Origin: Mannheimia haemolytica
Lineage (GTDB): Bacteria > Pseudomonadota > Gammaproteobacteria > Enterobacterales > Pasteurellaceae
Direction of reading: 5' to 3'
Assembly (NCBI RefSeq): GCF_004342115.1
Contig: NZ_SMAC01000001.1
Location: forward strand, 1-64,000
Length of the DNA: 64,000 bases
The notes beneath the pieces were generated by a model that did not search any database, had not been told where the DNA came from, and saw only the letters and a program-made list of their open reading frames with translations. Below, piece after piece: positions 45,063-54,589 of the stretch. The translations under genes were made by a program, and so were the position numbers. Each line of letters opens with the position of its first letter. Within the stretch, counting starts at the first letter, position 1.

Positions 45063-45100
45063 GTTCGTCACCCTCACCTCGAACGAGGGTTTATTTTTTA
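45063..45100 (+). promoter_or_regulatory. Attenuator-like leader of rpsP operon
   Basis: CCCTC (45071-45075) pairs with GAGGG (45085-45089), followed by TTTATTTTTTA. A competing helix, GTTCG (45063-45067) with CGAAC (45080-45084), overlaps the loop and would exclude it. The layout is that of alternative terminator and antiterminator forms. Confidence 0.45.
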
Positions 45101-45124
45101 CTATCAACATTTAGAGGAAAGGTT

Positions 45125-45373
45125 ATGGTAACCATTCGTTTAACTCGTGGCGGAGCTAAAAAACGCCCATTTTACCAAATCGTGGTAGCGGATAGTCGTT
45201 CACCTCGTGATGGTCGCTTTATCGAGCGTATCGGTTTCTTCAATCCATTAGCAGCTGGTCAAGCTGAGCGTTTACGTTTAGATGTGGCTAAAGTGGATGC
45301 GTGGGTTGCTAAAGGTGCTGACTTATCAGATCGTGTTGCTTCTTTAGTAAAAGAAGCTCGCAAAGCAGCTTAA
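45125..45373 (+). CDS. rpsP: 30S ribosomal protein S16
   Basis: An 82-aa S16 starting [20 protein letters not shown]. It supports 30S assembly and leads the conserved rpsP-rimM-trmD-rplS operon. AGAGGAAAGG precedes the ATG. Confidence 0.98.
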   Translation: MVTIRLTRGGAKKRPFYQIVVADSRSPRDGRFIERIGFFNPLAAGQAERLRLDVAKVDAWVAKGADLSDRVASLVKEARKAA

Positions 45374-45408
45374 TATTAAATAAGCCAAAATTAAATAAGT
45401 AGGTGAGT

Positions 45409-45936
45409 ATGAGCGAACAAAAAATTGAAGTTGTCGGTAAATTAGGTTCAACCTATGGGATCCGTGGCTGGTTACGCCTCTATTCATCAACAGAACAATC
45501 TGAAAGCATTTTCGACTATCAGCCGTGGTTTTTAAAAATTAAAGGCAACTGGCAGCCAGTCGAATTAGAAAGTTGGCGTTATCACAGCAACGATTTGATT
45601 GTGAAGTTAAAAGGTACGGAAGATCGTGAAGCCGCACAGTTATTAACGAATGCCGAAATCGGTGTAGATTTATCTGTATTTCCTGAATTGGAAGAAGGGG
45701 ATTACTATTGGCACGATTTAATCGGCTGTACAGTAGTAAACTTGGAAGGCTACACAATGGGAACTGTAACCGAAATGATGGAAACAGGTTCAAACGATGT
45801 ATTAGTGGTGCGTGCAAACAGCAAAGATGCTTTTGGTAAACAAGAACGATTAATTCCGTTTTTGTACGAACAAGTAGTTAAAAGAGTAGATCTCGCCACC
45901 AAAGCCATAACGGTGGAGTGGGACGCTGGTTTCTAA
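45409..45936 (+). CDS. rimM: 16S rRNA processing protein RimM
   Basis: A 175-aa 30S maturation factor with a RimM N-terminal domain ([18 protein letters not shown]) and a PRC-barrel C-terminus ([30 protein letters not shown]). It binds S19 during head assembly. ATG 45409 (MSEQKIEV) is preferred to the in-frame GTG at 45403, which lies within the ribosome-binding stretch AGGTG. Confidence 0.95.
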   Translation: MSEQKIEVVGKLGSTYGIRGWLRLYSSTEQSESIFDYQPWFLKIKGNWQPVELESWRYHSNDLIVKLKGTEDREAAQLLTNAEIGVDLSVFPELEEGDYYWHDLIGCTVVNLEGYTMGTVTEMMETGSNDVLVVRANSKDAFGKQERLIPFLYEQVVKRVDLATKAITVEWDAGF

Positions 45937-45980
45937 CCTCAGGTATGCGGTGAGCTTTGGAAAACATTTGAGGCGTTAAG

Positions 45981-46736
45981 ATGTGGATTGGTATTATTTC
46001 ACTGTTTCCTGAAATGTTTAAAGCAATTACCGATTTCGGGGTGACAGGACGTGCAGTTAAGCAAAATCTATTGCAAATCGAATGTTGGAATCCACGTGAT
46101 TTCACATTAGATAAACATAAAACGGTTGATGATCGTCCTTATGGCGGTGGGCCGGGAATGTTAATGATGGTGCAGCCGTTGCGTGATGCGATTCACGCAG
46201 CAAAAAAGGCAGCATCAGCAGTAGATGGTGGTGAAGCTAAAGTGATTTATCTTTCACCGCAAGGACGTAAACTCGATCAAACAGGCGTGCAAACGCTGGC
46301 TTCAAATCAGAAACTGATTTTAATTTGTGGACGATATGAAGGCGTGGACGAGCGATTGATTCAAACAGAAGTTGATGAAGAATGGTCAATCGGTGATTAC
46401 GTTCTCACAGGGGGGGAATTACCTGCAATGACATTAATTGATGCTGTTGCAAGATTTGTTCCGGGCGTATTGGGTAAGCAGGCTTCAGCGTTAGAAGATT
46501 CTTTCGCAGAAGGATTACTAGATTGCCCACACTATACCCGCCCTGAAGTATTAGACGGTATGCCTGTTCCGGAGGTGCTGATGTCTGGACATCACGAACA
46601 AATTCGTAAATGGCGATTGGAACAATCGCTTGAGCGAACGTGGTTAAGACGCCCTGAGCTATTGGATAGCCTAGCTCTGACTGACGAACAAAGAGTGTTG
46701 TTAGCTAAAATTAAAAAGCAACATAAAATCAGTTAA
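45981..46736 (+). CDS. trmD: tRNA (guanine-37-N1)-methyltransferase
   Basis: A 251-aa SPOUT-class enzyme that makes m1G37 next to the anticodon using S-adenosylmethionine, preventing frameshifts. Trefoil-knot motifs include [13 protein letters not shown] and [20 protein letters not shown], and the start [13 protein letters not shown] is typical. A run of seven G at about 46410 lies within the gene in frame. Confidence 0.97.
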   Translation: MWIGIISLFPEMFKAITDFGVTGRAVKQNLLQIECWNPRDFTLDKHKTVDDRPYGGGPGMLMMVQPLRDAIHAAKKAASAVDGGEAKVIYLSPQGRKLDQTGVQTLASNQKLILICGRYEGVDERLIQTEVDEEWSIGDYVLTGGELPAMTLIDAVARFVPGVLGKQASALEDSFAEGLLDCPHYTRPEVLDGMPVPEVLMSGHHEQIRKWRLEQSLERTWLRRPELLDSLALTDEQRVLLAKIKKQHKIS

Positions 46737-46749
46737 TTCTAGGATTTAG

Positions 46750-47112
<363 letters not shown>

Positions 47113-47136
47113 TTGCTACAAAACAGTGAAATGCAC

Positions 47137-47168
47137 AAAAGCCTTGAGGAAACTCAAGGCTTTTGCTT
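47137..47168 (+). terminator. rplS operon terminator
   Basis: AAAAGCCTTGAG (47137-47148), GAAA loop, CTCAAGGCTTTT (47153-47164), a perfect 12-bp stem with T-rich end. Confidence 0.9.
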
Positions 47169-47228
47169 TTTGTATTTACAAGCAGTTATTTTTCCTCAAT
47201 GATTTACAAATCTTGCTTTCTTTTTTGT

Positions 47229-47252
47229 TATAATGTTAACAAGATAACATTA
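47229..47252. promoter_or_regulatory. Palindromic operator over the TA promoter
   Basis: TATAAT (47229-47234) overlaps the palindrome TAATGTTA (47231-47238), 6 nt, TAACATTA (47245-47252). A ribbon-helix-helix antitoxin bound here would cover the -10 box. Confidence 0.65.
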
Positions 47253-47267
47253 ATGATAGGTGTCGAT

Positions 47268-47624
47268 ATGAAACAATTAAGTATTAGATTGCCAGACGAT
47301 GAATTTACTTTTATTAAAACATTTGCTTCTGCTCATAAACTGACTTTACAAAATTTTGTGATGTCCGCAATCCAAGCTAAAGTTGCAGAAATGTCTGCTA
47401 AAAATAAAATATCTGAAGAAAGTAACATTCATCAACCTCTTTCTAAAGATGAAAAAATAATGCTAAATGAGGCAAAAGTATTTTATTCTGCTCGTTCGCA
47501 TTTAAAGGCAGAAAATGTGATTCTTCCGAGTGATTTTATGGAGCAAATTAAATCAGGCTGTGGAGCAGAAAAAATGGCAGAAATGATGGGATATACCAAA
47601 GAAGATTGGGAGTCAATGAAGTAA
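47268..47624 (+). CDS. Ribbon-helix-helix antitoxin-like protein
   Basis: A 118-aa protein starting MKQLSIRLPDDEFTFIKTFA, the beta-strand and first helix pattern of a ribbon-helix-helix DNA-binding domain, as in RelB/ParD-type antitoxins. A long polar C-terminal part would bind a partner. ATG 47268 is chosen because the strand begins there; an ATG five codons earlier is possible, and the longer upstream reading frame overlaps the promoter. Its stop is one base from the next gene, and a palindrome covers its promoter. It may repress itself. The exact family is not recognised. Confidence 0.7.
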   Translation: MKQLSIRLPDDEFTFIKTFASAHKLTLQNFVMSAIQAKVAEMSAKNKISEESNIHQPLSKDEKIMLNEAKVFYSARSHLKAENVILPSDFMEQIKSGCGAEKMAEMMGYTKEDWESMK

Positions 47625-47625
47625 T

Positions 47626-47949
47626 ATGGGGCAGATTACATTTAGTAATATTTTCACAAAAGTGATTTTTGAGAATGTGCTTTCTGCTTCAACTAAAGAG
47701 AAAATAAAACAAATGCTTTTTCAGTCTGTGGTTGCATTACCTCCTCTCCATTCAGAAAGAAAAATGATTTTACAGTTGAAAAAGCAAAAAATTACCATTT
47801 TTTATCAAGTTATTGAGGAACAATCTGTGCAAATCCTCGCTTATCAATTTGGTGGAACTGATAAATTGACAGGTGTGTCTAAAGCTCACTTTAAAACACT
47901 AGATGCCATTTTTCAAATGACGGATGAAGAGAAAGAAGGAAAATTCTAA
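47626..47949 (+). CDS. Putative toxin of the TA-like pair
   Basis: This 107-aa protein is not recognised by family. It begins one nucleotide after the antitoxin-like gene. The middle part, KMILQLKKQKITIFYQVIEEQSVQILAYQFG, looks like the paired beta strands of a RelE/ParE fold, but I see no decisive catalytic signature. The C-terminus is acidic and Lys-rich (TDEEKEGKF). Gene order antitoxin-then-toxin and small size fit a type II module. An alternative is a host-nuclease-unrelated regulatory pair. Confidence 0.5.
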   Translation: MGQITFSNIFTKVIFENVLSASTKEKIKQMLFQSVVALPPLHSERKMILQLKKQKITIFYQVIEEQSVQILAYQFGGTDKLTGVSKAHFKTLDAIFQMTDEEKEGKF

Positions 47950-47958
47950 TGTAAGCGG

Positions 47959-48291
47959 TTATTTTTCCATATTTTTTTGCAAATAACGTTTCTCAAATTT
48001 TGCTTGATGGCGTTCAAGCACTTCCGTCATCGAAATGCCATATTTATCGGCTAATACAAAAAGATTATCCATCACATCGCCTAACTCTTCGATTAAGTTA
48101 TCTCGTTTTTGCTGTTGTGAAGCTTCGGTTTCGTCCGGTCGTTCACGCCCGATTTCAATCGCTCTTACTGCACAAGCCACTTCGCCGATTTCTTCTGCTA
48201 GATAAGTCACCCGCATAAAAGGGCTTCGTTCATACCAACCTTGTTGTTGGTAAAACTGGCGAACCCATTGTTGATATTGTTCAATTTGCAT
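47959..48291 (-). CDS. MazG-like nucleotide pyrophosphohydrolase
   Basis: A 110-aa all-alpha MazG-family enzyme that hydrolyses nucleoside triphosphates to monophosphates. The metal-binding pattern is visible as LAEEIGEVACAV and, later, NLIEELGDVMDNLF. It is a single-domain form, shorter than the duplicated E. coli MazG. It is convergent with the TA-like pair, and an imperfect uptake signal lies between them. The proximity resembles mazEF-mazG only superficially. Confidence 0.88.
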   Translation of the reverse strand: MQIEQYQQWVRQFYQQQGWYERSPFMRVTYLAEEIGEVACAVRAIEIGRERPDETEASQQQKRDNLIEELGDVMDNLFVLADKYGISMTEVLERHQAKFEKRYLQKNMEK

Positions 48292-48310
48292 TTTATTTCT
48301 GATTCAAAAA

Positions 48311-48374
48311 GTAGGGACGAAAAATTTTTCGCCCTTTTATAAGAAAATGTATCAGGGCAAATGATGATTTGCCC
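48311..48374. repeat. REP-like double hairpin between mazG-like gene and roxA
   Basis: GTAGGG opens the element. CGAAAAA/TTTTTCG with flanking GGG/CCC forms hairpin one (48314-48334). GGGCAAAT (48355-48362), GATG, ATTTGCCC (48367-48374) forms hairpin two. This resembles the GTAGGG-type dispersed repeats at 32417 and 51100. Confidence 0.6.
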
Positions 48375-48383
48375 CTAGGAGTG

Positions 48384-49580
48384 TTACTCTGCCTCAGAGA
48401 GAATAATCCAGCCACTATCCAGCCAGTCGCAAATGGTGTCTAGCATTAGCTCCAGCTCCGCTTGGTCTTGCACTTTGGAGGCAAGTTTGTTCCACGAAAT
48501 CGAATCTCCATTGGCGATACGAATCAGTAATGCCATTTCTGCTTCGTTTAACTCATCAATCCACTCGCCATTTACATAAACCCGTTGAGGGTTCTCGGTG
48601 TAGAGGATTTTTACATTTGCATCTTGCTGTAACCAGCCGCCGGCTTCGAGAATTTCTTGCACTTCGTCAGGGTAATATTCATTGTCAGTTTGCAATAATT
48701 CATAACGGCGGGAGCTTGCCGCAGTGGCAACACTGTGAGTGAGTAACTCATCGAACTGTTCGGAATTTTGGAGCAAGTCGATTAACTGATGTTTAAACAT
48801 TTTCACCATTTTCGGATCAAGCAACGCATTCGGCTGTTCATTCGGCGTTAAGCGGAACGGAAGATGAAATTCCGATGAATTAATGTTGTCGGCTTGTTGT
48901 TCGATGGTTTTGCAGAGATTTTCCAGTAAATCGGTCGCATTTGGATAACGTAAACCAAAAGAGAAAGTTAAACCTTGCTCGCTTTCGGAAACACCATAGT
49001 GAGCCATTCGAGACGGAACATAAAGCACATCACCCGGGTTCATTACCTCGTCCATTACCAGTTCGCCCATATCATCAAAAATGCGGATCGGTTGGTTTGG
49101 TTTGAATTCGGTGCTTGGATCGCACCATTTGCCTAATTGCCAACGACGTTGCCCATAGCCTTGCACCAAGAACACATCGTACTCATCATAATGTTTGCCG
49201 ACAGTGCCGTTGAGCGGTGAGCAAGAAACCATAATGTCATCACGTTGCCATTGCGGGATAAAACCAAAAGCCTGCCAAAGCTCGCCTAGCTCAGGAGACC
49301 ATTGCTCGAGGTTTTGCACCATTACAGACCATTGTACAGGTAACTCTTCCAAATCTTCCTCAACAAGCGGGCTGGATTTAACAGACCATTTCTCGTTTTC
49401 GCATTGAATCAGGCGTGCAGTGACTTCTTCCTCTAATGCCAGTTCTAAAATATCTTCCGGCTCAAACAATCCGACAATTTGGGGTAAGCCGTTACGAATT
49501 AATAGCGGTCGTTTTTGCCAATATTCTCGCAAAAAGGTTTCAGGGCTGATATTTTCAGGTAAGCAGAATGGAATGTTCAT
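48384..49580 (-). CDS. roxA: Ribosomal protein L16 arginine hydroxylase
   Basis: A 398-aa JmjC-type 2-oxoglutarate/Fe(II) oxygenase of the YcfD/RoxA family, which hydroxylates an arginine of ribosomal protein L16. The iron ligands are visible: His130 and Asp132 in GKHYDEYDVFLVQGYGQRRW, and a later His in MAHYGVSE. C-terminal dimerisation and winged-helix regions follow. A partial uptake signal (ACAAGCGGGC) lies inside the gene. Confidence 0.92.
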   Translation of the reverse strand: MNIPFCLPENISPETFLREYWQKRPLLIRNGLPQIVGLFEPEDILELALEEEVTARLIQCENEKWSVKSSPLVEEDLEELPVQWSVMVQNLEQWSPELGELWQAFGFIPQWQRDDIMVSCSPLNGTVGKHYDEYDVFLVQGYGQRRWQLGKWCDPSTEFKPNQPIRIFDDMGELVMDEVMNPGDVLYVPSRMAHYGVSESEQGLTFSFGLRYPNATDLLENLCKTIEQQADNINSSEFHLPFRLTPNEQPNALLDPKMVKMFKHQLIDLLQNSEQFDELLTHSVATAASSRRYELLQTDNEYYPDEVQEILEAGGWLQQDANVKILYTENPQRVYVNGEWIDELNEAEMALLIRIANGDSISWNKLASKVQDQAELELMLDTICDWLDSGWIILSEAE

Positions 49581-49694
49581 AATGGCTCCTTGCTACGTGC
49601 TTCTTTGAGATTACTGATATTCTACCCGAGAAATCAGGAAAAACGGGAAATTTTTTATGATTTAGCGACATCATTCACATTTTGAAGAGGAAAT

Positions 49695-49725
49695 AATGAA
49701 AAAGGCGAACATTGTTCGCCTTTGA
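49695..49725 (-). terminator. accC terminator
   Basis: AAAGGCGAAC (49701-49710), ATT loop, GTTCGCCTTT (49714-49723). On the minus strand the stem is followed by a T-rich run, just beyond the accC stop. Confidence 0.82.
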
Positions 49726-49728
49726 AAT

Positions 49729-51072
49729 TTATTTTAAACCGAGTTTTTTCTCGAGATAGTGGATATTGGTGCCACCTTTGCGGAATTCTTTATCCGCAAG
49801 AATTTGAGTATGTAAAGGAATATTGGTTTTAATGCCTTCCACAATGGTTTCGGAAAGGGCATTTTCCATCCGGCGAATCGCAATATCACGATTTTCAGCA
49901 AAGGTAATCAATTTACCAATCATTGAATCGTAATGTGGCGGCACGCTATAGCCTGAGTAAATATGTGAATCCCAACGCACACCTAAACCACCCGGAACGT
50001 GTAAACGGGTAATTTTACCCGGCGATGGCAAGAAGGTGTTTGGATCTTCTGCGTTGATACGGCACTCAATGGCGTGACCTTTCACTTTAATATCATCTTG
50101 TGTGATCGAAAGTGGTAAGCCGGCTGCCACACGCAGTTGCTCTTTTACCAAGTCCACACCGGTAATCATTTCGGTTACAGGGTGTTCTACCTGTAAGCGG
50201 GTGTTCATTTCAATGAAGTAAAACTCGCCGTTTTCATATAAGAACTCAAAAGTACCTGCACCACGGTAGCCAATTTCACGGCAGGCATTGGCACAACGCT
50301 CCCCAATAAATTGACGCAATTCAGGTGTAATACCCGGAGCAGGTGCTTCTTCCACCACTTTTTGGTGGCGACGTTGCATTGAACAGTCACGCTCTGCTAA
50401 ATAAACCGCATTACCGTGAGTATCGGCAAGTACTTGGATTTCAATATGGCGTGGATTTTCTAAATATTTCTCCATATACACCATATCGTTATTAAATGCC
50501 GCTTTCGCTTCGGCTTTCGTCATTGCGATAGATTCTTCCAAATCTTTCTCGTGATGAACCACACGCATACCACGACCGCCACCACCACCTGATGCTTTGA
50601 TGATCACCGGGTAGCCGATACGTTTAGCGATTTCTTTATTTTTCTTCGGATCGTTACCAACCGGACCGTCAGAACCCGGTACGCAAGGCACGCCGGCTTT
50701 TTTCATTGCATTGATAGCAGAGACTTTATCGCCCATTAAGCGAATCACATCAGCCGTTGGACCAATAAAGATAAAGCCTGATTTCTCAACTTGTTCGGCA
50801 AAGTTTGCGTTTTCAGATAAGAAACCGTAGCCCGGATGAATAGCATCGGCATTCGTTACTTCGGCAGCGGCAATAATCATCGGGATATTTAAATAGCTTT
50901 TTACCGATGGAGCAGGACCGATACAAATGGTTTCATCGGCTAATTTAACGTGTTTTAATTCACGGTCGGCAGTTGAATGCACTGCAACCGTTTTAATGCC
51001 CAATTCTTTACAAGCACGCAAAATACGCAGGGCAATTTCACCACGGTTTGCGATAACAACTTTTTCTAACAT
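49729..51072 (-). CDS. accC: Biotin carboxylase, acetyl-CoA carboxylase
   Basis: A 447-aa ATP-grasp enzyme that carboxylates biotin on AccB, the first half of malonyl-CoA synthesis. It starts [20 protein letters not shown] and has the glycine-rich loop [32 protein letters not shown] and [17 protein letters not shown]. It is 71 nt downstream of accB, with a GTAGGG-type hairpin between them. Confidence 0.98.
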   Translation of the reverse strand: MLEKVVIANRGEIALRILRACKELGIKTVAVHSTADRELKHVKLADETICIGPAPSVKSYLNIPMIIAAAEVTNADAIHPGYGFLSENANFAEQVEKSGFIFIGPTADVIRLMGDKVSAINAMKKAGVPCVPGSDGPVGNDPKKNKEIAKRIGYPVIIKASGGGGGRGMRVVHHEKDLEESIAMTKAEAKAAFNNDMVYMEKYLENPRHIEIQVLADTHGNAVYLAERDCSMQRRHQKVVEEAPAPGITPELRQFIGERCANACREIGYRGAGTFEFLYENGEFYFIEMNTRLQVEHPVTEMITGVDLVKEQLRVAAGLPLSITQDDIKVKGHAIECRINAEDPNTFLPSPGKITRLHVPGGLGVRWDSHIYSGYSVPPHYDSMIGKLITFAENRDIAIRRMENALSETIVEGIKTNIPLHTQILADKEFRKGGTNIHYLEKKLGLK

Positions 51073-51099
51073 AGGGAAATTCCTTGTGTTCTAGAAAAT

Positions 51100-51122
51100 G
51101 TAGGGCGTGTTGCACACGCCCG
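51100..51122. repeat. REP-like hairpin between accB and accC
   Basis: GTAGGGCGTGT, TGC loop, ACACGCCC: an 8-bp stem preceded by GTA. It lies in the accB-accC gap and belongs to the same kind of element as those at 32417 and 48311. Confidence 0.58.
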
Positions 51123-51143
51123 TTGGATAATTTAAGGAAGAGC

Positions 51144-51611
51144 TTATTCAATGATGAATAATTTTTGGTCGAATTCTACCGGTTCGCCATCATTAACTAA
51201 GATTTCTTTTACCACACCGGCTTTGTCTGACTCGATACGGTTCATCATTTTCATTGCTTCTACAATACATAACGCATCACCGATTTTCACGGTTTGACCC
51301 ACTTCAACGAACGGTTTTGCATCTGGGCTTGGGCTACGGTAGAAAGTCCCCACCATTGGTGAAAGCACTGCGTGGCCACTCGTTTCTGCGGCTTTTGGTG
51401 CTTCAGCCGGAGCTGCAACAGGTGCTGTCGAAGCTACTTGAGGTGCCGCTGGTGCAACAACAGGAGCTGCTGCATATTGAACTGCAGCTGGTGCAACAGC
51501 TGGAGCAGCACGGCTAATACGCACCGTACCTTCTTCTTCAGACACTTCTAACTCGGTAATGCCAGATTCTTCAACTAATTCAATAAGTTTTTTGATTTTG
51601 CGAATATCCAT
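51144..51611 (-). CDS. accB: Biotin carboxyl carrier protein
   Basis: A 155-aa carrier of acetyl-CoA carboxylase. The C-terminal biotinyl domain contains EAMKMMN with biotinylated Lys121, preceded by an Ala/Pro-rich mobile linker (residues about 36-75). The start is set at ATG 51611 ([12 protein letters not shown]), the family norm; an upstream in-frame extension is rejected as leader sequence. It is separated from aroQ by a glycosyltransferase gene. Confidence 0.96.
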   Translation of the reverse strand: MDIRKIKKLIELVEESGITELEVSEEEGTVRISRAAPAVAPAAVQYAAAPVVAPAAPQVASTAPVAAPAEAPKAAETSGHAVLSPMVGTFYRSPSPDAKPFVEVGQTVKIGDALCIVEAMKMMNRIESDKAGVVKEILVNDGEPVEFDQKLFIIE

Positions 51612-51850
51612 AATAAGATTCCGTATGTGATTAAATAAAATAAAAAAGAGAACTCCACATTTGGGGTATAAATTCAAATGTAGAGTTAAAAAATGCTGGG
51701 CGTAGAATACCTGAATTTCGCTAATTTTGCGAATAAAATCTGATAATTTTGGCGAAAATGGACGATTTTAGCATTCATCGTACCAGTTAGGATTTTTGGA
51801 AAATGGTGACTCACAAGCGATTGAAAATTGCCAATTTTTTGTAAAAAACA

Positions 51851-51859
51851 ACCGCTTGT
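51851..51859 (-). repeat. DNA uptake signal sequence (Apl type)
   Basis: ACCGCTTGT just beyond the glycosyltransferase stop. A degenerate opposite copy (ACAAGCGAT) lies about 40 nt to the left. Confidence 0.84.
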
Positions 51860-51863
51860 CAGA

Positions 51864-52646
51864 TTATTTCAATAAATCTTCATTTTTCTTGTAATTCCAC
51901 TTGCTACCGGGCTTGTCGATATACTGAAAATATTCGTTGGTAAACGTACCTTGAGCACAAGTTACTTTGTCTCGGCGGAAATTTACTTCTTTATCACCAA
52001 TGGCATTATTTAGGGTGTCAGGACCGGTCATAACAAACACGCCACCTTCAATCCGACGATTCTCAATATTGCTGATAATCAGCTCAAGGGTGTCTTTTAG
52101 AATCCAATTTCCAGCTTCCGAAGCCAAGAAAAAGTTGGTGTATTTATCACGGCGTTTAATTAACACTTCGCTATCATTTTCGCCAATAATTTTAGAGAGT
52201 GGGTAAACCAAATGCCCGTCAATATCAATATAAATGCCACCTTCTCGGAGCAAAGTAAAAATTCGCCAAAAATCAGCTTGTGCCGCACCATCGGTTAATT
52301 TGCTATAGGCGTTAAAGGTGCGTTCATCGGCGTTGGCCTTGATGTATGCCTCTCGTTCTTCTGTGCTAACGTAGCGATAATCGTAGCTCAATGACATTAG
52401 GCGGGTAAACAGATAATTCGCATACATTGGCAAGGTGACTTTGTTAGAATAATTCGTTTGCCAAATGGTTTTGGTAATTTTGCTCGGAATGCTTGATTGG
52501 ATTTTTGCCGGGCTATATTCCGGAATGGTGAAACGTTTTTTCGGAAAAAGTGCATGGAACGGATAACTCAATATTTTGACGATATTACCGAATAAACGGA
52601 AGACTCCGTTACAGATCACAATAAATTGTTCATTTTTAACAGCCAT
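51864..52646 (-). CDS. Glycosyltransferase with DxD sugar-binding motif
   Basis: A 260-aa protein of the GT32/OCH1-like group. The N-terminal part has [14 protein letters not shown], then [25 protein letters not shown] with the metal/nucleotide-sugar DxD at Asp141-Asp143. It probably adds a sugar to lipooligosaccharide or capsule at the inner face of the inner membrane; the donor and acceptor are unknown. It begins 9 nt after aroQ and interrupts the usual aroQ-accB-accC order. Confidence 0.78.
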   Translation of the reverse strand: MAVKNEQFIVICNGVFRLFGNIVKILSYPFHALFPKKRFTIPEYSPAKIQSSIPSKITKTIWQTNYSNKVTLPMYANYLFTRLMSLSYDYRYVSTEEREAYIKANADERTFNAYSKLTDGAAQADFWRIFTLLREGGIYIDIDGHLVYPLSKIIGENDSEVLIKRRDKYTNFFLASEAGNWILKDTLELIISNIENRRIEGGVFVMTGPDTLNNAIGDKEVNFRRDKVTCAQGTFTNEYFQYIDKPGSKWNYKKNEDLLK

Positions 52647-52655
52647 TTTATTACC

Positions 52656-53093
52656 TTATGCTTTTAAGTGTGAAATTGCAAAATCCAACGCATATTCATA
52701 GCCTTTTGCCCCTAAACCGCAAATAACGCCTTTTGCAATATCACTTAGATAGGAGTGATGGCGAAAAGGTTCACGGCTATGAACGTTAGACAAATGCACC
52801 TCAACAAACGGAATCGACACACTCAATAACGCATCACGAATTGCCACGCTGGTGTGAGTAAATGCCCCGGGGTTAATAATAATAAAATCGGTATGCTGAA
52901 AGGCTTGGTGAATACGGTTGATAATCGGCTCTTCACCGTTGGCTTGAAAGCTCTCCAGCTCAACATCTTGGGCCGCAGCCAATTTTTTTAAGTGGTTTTC
53001 AATATCCGCCAAAGTTTGCGAACCGTAAATTTGTGGCTCACGTTTGCCCAACATATTTAAATTCGGGCCGTTAAGGAGAAGGATTTTTTTCAT
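52656..53093 (-). CDS. aroQ: Type II 3-dehydroquinate dehydratase
   Basis: A 145-aa enzyme of the shikimate pathway that dehydrates 3-dehydroquinate. It starts [20 protein letters not shown] and has catalytic Tyr23 in [21 protein letters not shown] and [12 protein letters not shown]. It is 6 nt from the GNAT gene upstream. In other Pasteurellaceae aroQ directly precedes accB-accC. Confidence 0.96.
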   Translation of the reverse strand: MKKILLLNGPNLNMLGKREPQIYGSQTLADIENHLKKLAAAQDVELESFQANGEEPIINRIHQAFQHTDFIIINPGAFTHTSVAIRDALLSVSIPFVEVHLSNVHSREPFRHHSYLSDIAKGVICGLGAKGYEYALDFAISHLKA

Positions 53094-53099
53094 ATTTAC

Positions 53100-53558
53100 T
53101 TATTCAACTTGTAATTCATAATTAAGCCATTTACGGTTTTCTTTCGCCCCCAAGCGTTGATAAAAACGAATACCACCGTCATTCCAAGGAGCAACTGTCC
53201 ATTTTATTGTCTTACAATGATGTGCCTTCGCCTCATTTTTCAAGGCTTGCATTAACGCCTCTCCCACTTTCTGATTCCGAGCAGTTTCATCAACATAAAG
53301 CTCTTTCATATAAATAGCGGGGCGGTTTTGGGCAGTGTAAGGAAGAAAATAATAAACCAATATGCCGATAATGTTAGACGCATTTTCAGCCACTAAACAG
53401 TAAAAATCGGGTGGGCTTTTGCGAAAGCCGGATTCCATTACAACTTCAGGAGTAATCGCAAAAGAATCGATATAGTGCTCAAACACAGCCAGTTTTTGCA
53501 TCAGAGGGAACACTTGGTGGGTATCTTGTTCGACCATTTTGCGGATTGTAAATGCCAT
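53100..53558 (-). CDS. GNAT-family N-acetyltransferase
   Basis: A 152-aa acetyl-CoA-dependent acetyltransferase, resembling the spermidine/diamine acetyltransferase group. The motif-A region is IYMKELYVDETARNQKVGEALMQAL, with WTVAPWNDGGIRFYQRLGA downstream. The amine substrate is not certain. It starts the GNAT-aroQ-glycosyltransferase unit. Confidence 0.82.
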   Translation of the reverse strand: MAFTIRKMVEQDTHQVFPLMQKLAVFEHYIDSFAITPEVVMESGFRKSPPDFYCLVAENASNIIGILVYYFLPYTAQNRPAIYMKELYVDETARNQKVGEALMQALKNEAKAHHCKTIKWTVAPWNDGGIRFYQRLGAKENRKWLNYELQVE

Positions 53559-53568
53559 AAAATTCCTT

Positions 53569-53577
53569 ACAAGCGGT
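53569..53577 (+). repeat. DNA uptake signal sequence (Apl type)
   Basis: ACAAGCGGT between the GNAT gene and dapD. Confidence 0.85.
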
Positions 53578-53580
53578 AAA

Positions 53581-53607
53581 AAAATCCCTCACTTTTGCAA
53601 AGCGAGG
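53581..53607 (-). terminator. dapD terminator
   Basis: CCCTCACTTT (53585-53594), TGC loop, AAAGCGAGGG (53598-53607). On the minus strand the hairpin is followed by a run of seven T. Confidence 0.85.
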
Positions 53608-53617
53608 GAGGTTTTAA

Positions 53618-54442
53618 TTATTCGTCAATAGAACGTAATAAGTCGTTTAAGCCCACTTTGCTTAAGGTTTTCTCATCCACTTTTTTCACAATCACCGCAC
53701 AGTAGAGGTTGTGTGAACCATCTTTTGATGGAAGCGAGCCTGAAACCACAACAGAGCCTGCCGGCACACGGCCGTAATGTACTTCGCCGGTTTCACGGTC
53801 GTAAATTTTGGTAGATTGACCGATAAACACGCCCATTGAGATCACGCAGTTATCTTCGACAATCACGCCTTCTACGATTTCAGAACGTGCACCGATAAAG
53901 CAGTTGTCGCCGATGATGGTTGGGTTCGCTTGTAATGGCTCTAACACACCACCGATGCCCACGCCACCAGAAAGGTGAACATTTTTACCGATTTGCGCAC
54001 AAGAACCCACTGTTACCCAAGTGTCCACCATTGTGCCTTCGCCAACGTATGCACCGATGTTCACGAAAGATGGCATTAACACCACGTTTTTCTCGATATG
54101 TGAACCTTTACGCACCACCGCACCCGGCACGGCACGAATGCCATCTGCTTTGAATTGCTCTTCGGTGTAGTTGCCGTATTTGGTTGGCACTTTGTCGTAG
54201 AATTTGGTTTCTGCACCGTCGATGATTTCATTGTCGGCAATACGGAATGAAAGTAATACCGCTTTTTTCACCCATTGGTTTACTACCCACTCGCCATCTT
54301 TTTTCTCGGCAACACGCAGTGAACCGTTGTCTAATCCTGCGATCACCTCTTCTACTGCTGCTTTGGTTTCAGCATCAACGGTTTTCGGAGTAATTTCCGC
54401 ACGGCGTTCAAATGCCGCTTCAATAATAGCTTGTAAAGACAT
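53618..54442 (-). CDS. dapD: Tetrahydrodipicolinate N-succinyltransferase
   Basis: A 274-aa left-handed beta-helix enzyme of lysine and meso-diaminopimelate synthesis that transfers succinyl from succinyl-CoA. Hexapeptide repeats run through [23 protein letters not shown] and [18 protein letters not shown]. The N-terminal helical domain starts [17 protein letters not shown]. Confidence 0.97.
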   Translation of the reverse strand: MSLQAIIEAAFERRAEITPKTVDAETKAAVEEVIAGLDNGSLRVAEKKDGEWVVNQWVKKAVLLSFRIADNEIIDGAETKFYDKVPTKYGNYTEEQFKADGIRAVPGAVVRKGSHIEKNVVLMPSFVNIGAYVGEGTMVDTWVTVGSCAQIGKNVHLSGGVGIGGVLEPLQANPTIIGDNCFIGARSEIVEGVIVEDNCVISMGVFIGQSTKIYDRETGEVHYGRVPAGSVVVSGSLPSKDGSHNLYCAVIVKKVDEKTLSKVGLNDLLRSIDE

Positions 54443-54573
54443 TGTTGTGTTCCTTCAATATATAAATTAAAACAGAAAATTCGGCTCACTTTTTAACATA
54501 GAAAGGCGTTTATTTCCACAAGAAAAAACATATCGCAGAAATTTAGTTTATAATTCCAAGCCACTTATTTGAT

Positions 54574-54582
54574 ACAAGCGGT
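54574..54582 (+). repeat. DNA uptake signal sequence (Apl type)
   Basis: ACAAGCGGT a few bases before the likely GTG start of the M15 peptidase gene, followed by ATTTTTG and TTTTGCAAA, the extended pattern. The extended part runs into the coding region. Confidence 0.86.
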
Positions 54583-54589
54583 GATTTTT

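Noticed and set aside
44874-45110. A 78-codon minus-strand frame in the rpsP leader
   Set aside because: It overlaps the rpsP promoter, uptake signal and leader hairpins and has no clear Shine-Dalgarno.
46410-46416. G7 tract in trmD as a phase-variation site
   Set aside because: It is inside an essential, intact reading frame, encodes conserved TGGE residues and is short, so variation would be lethal.
47626-48291. A mazEF-mazG locus
   Set aside because: The MazG-like gene is on the opposite strand, and the two small genes upstream do not show MazE or MazF motifs. The proximity is probably chance.
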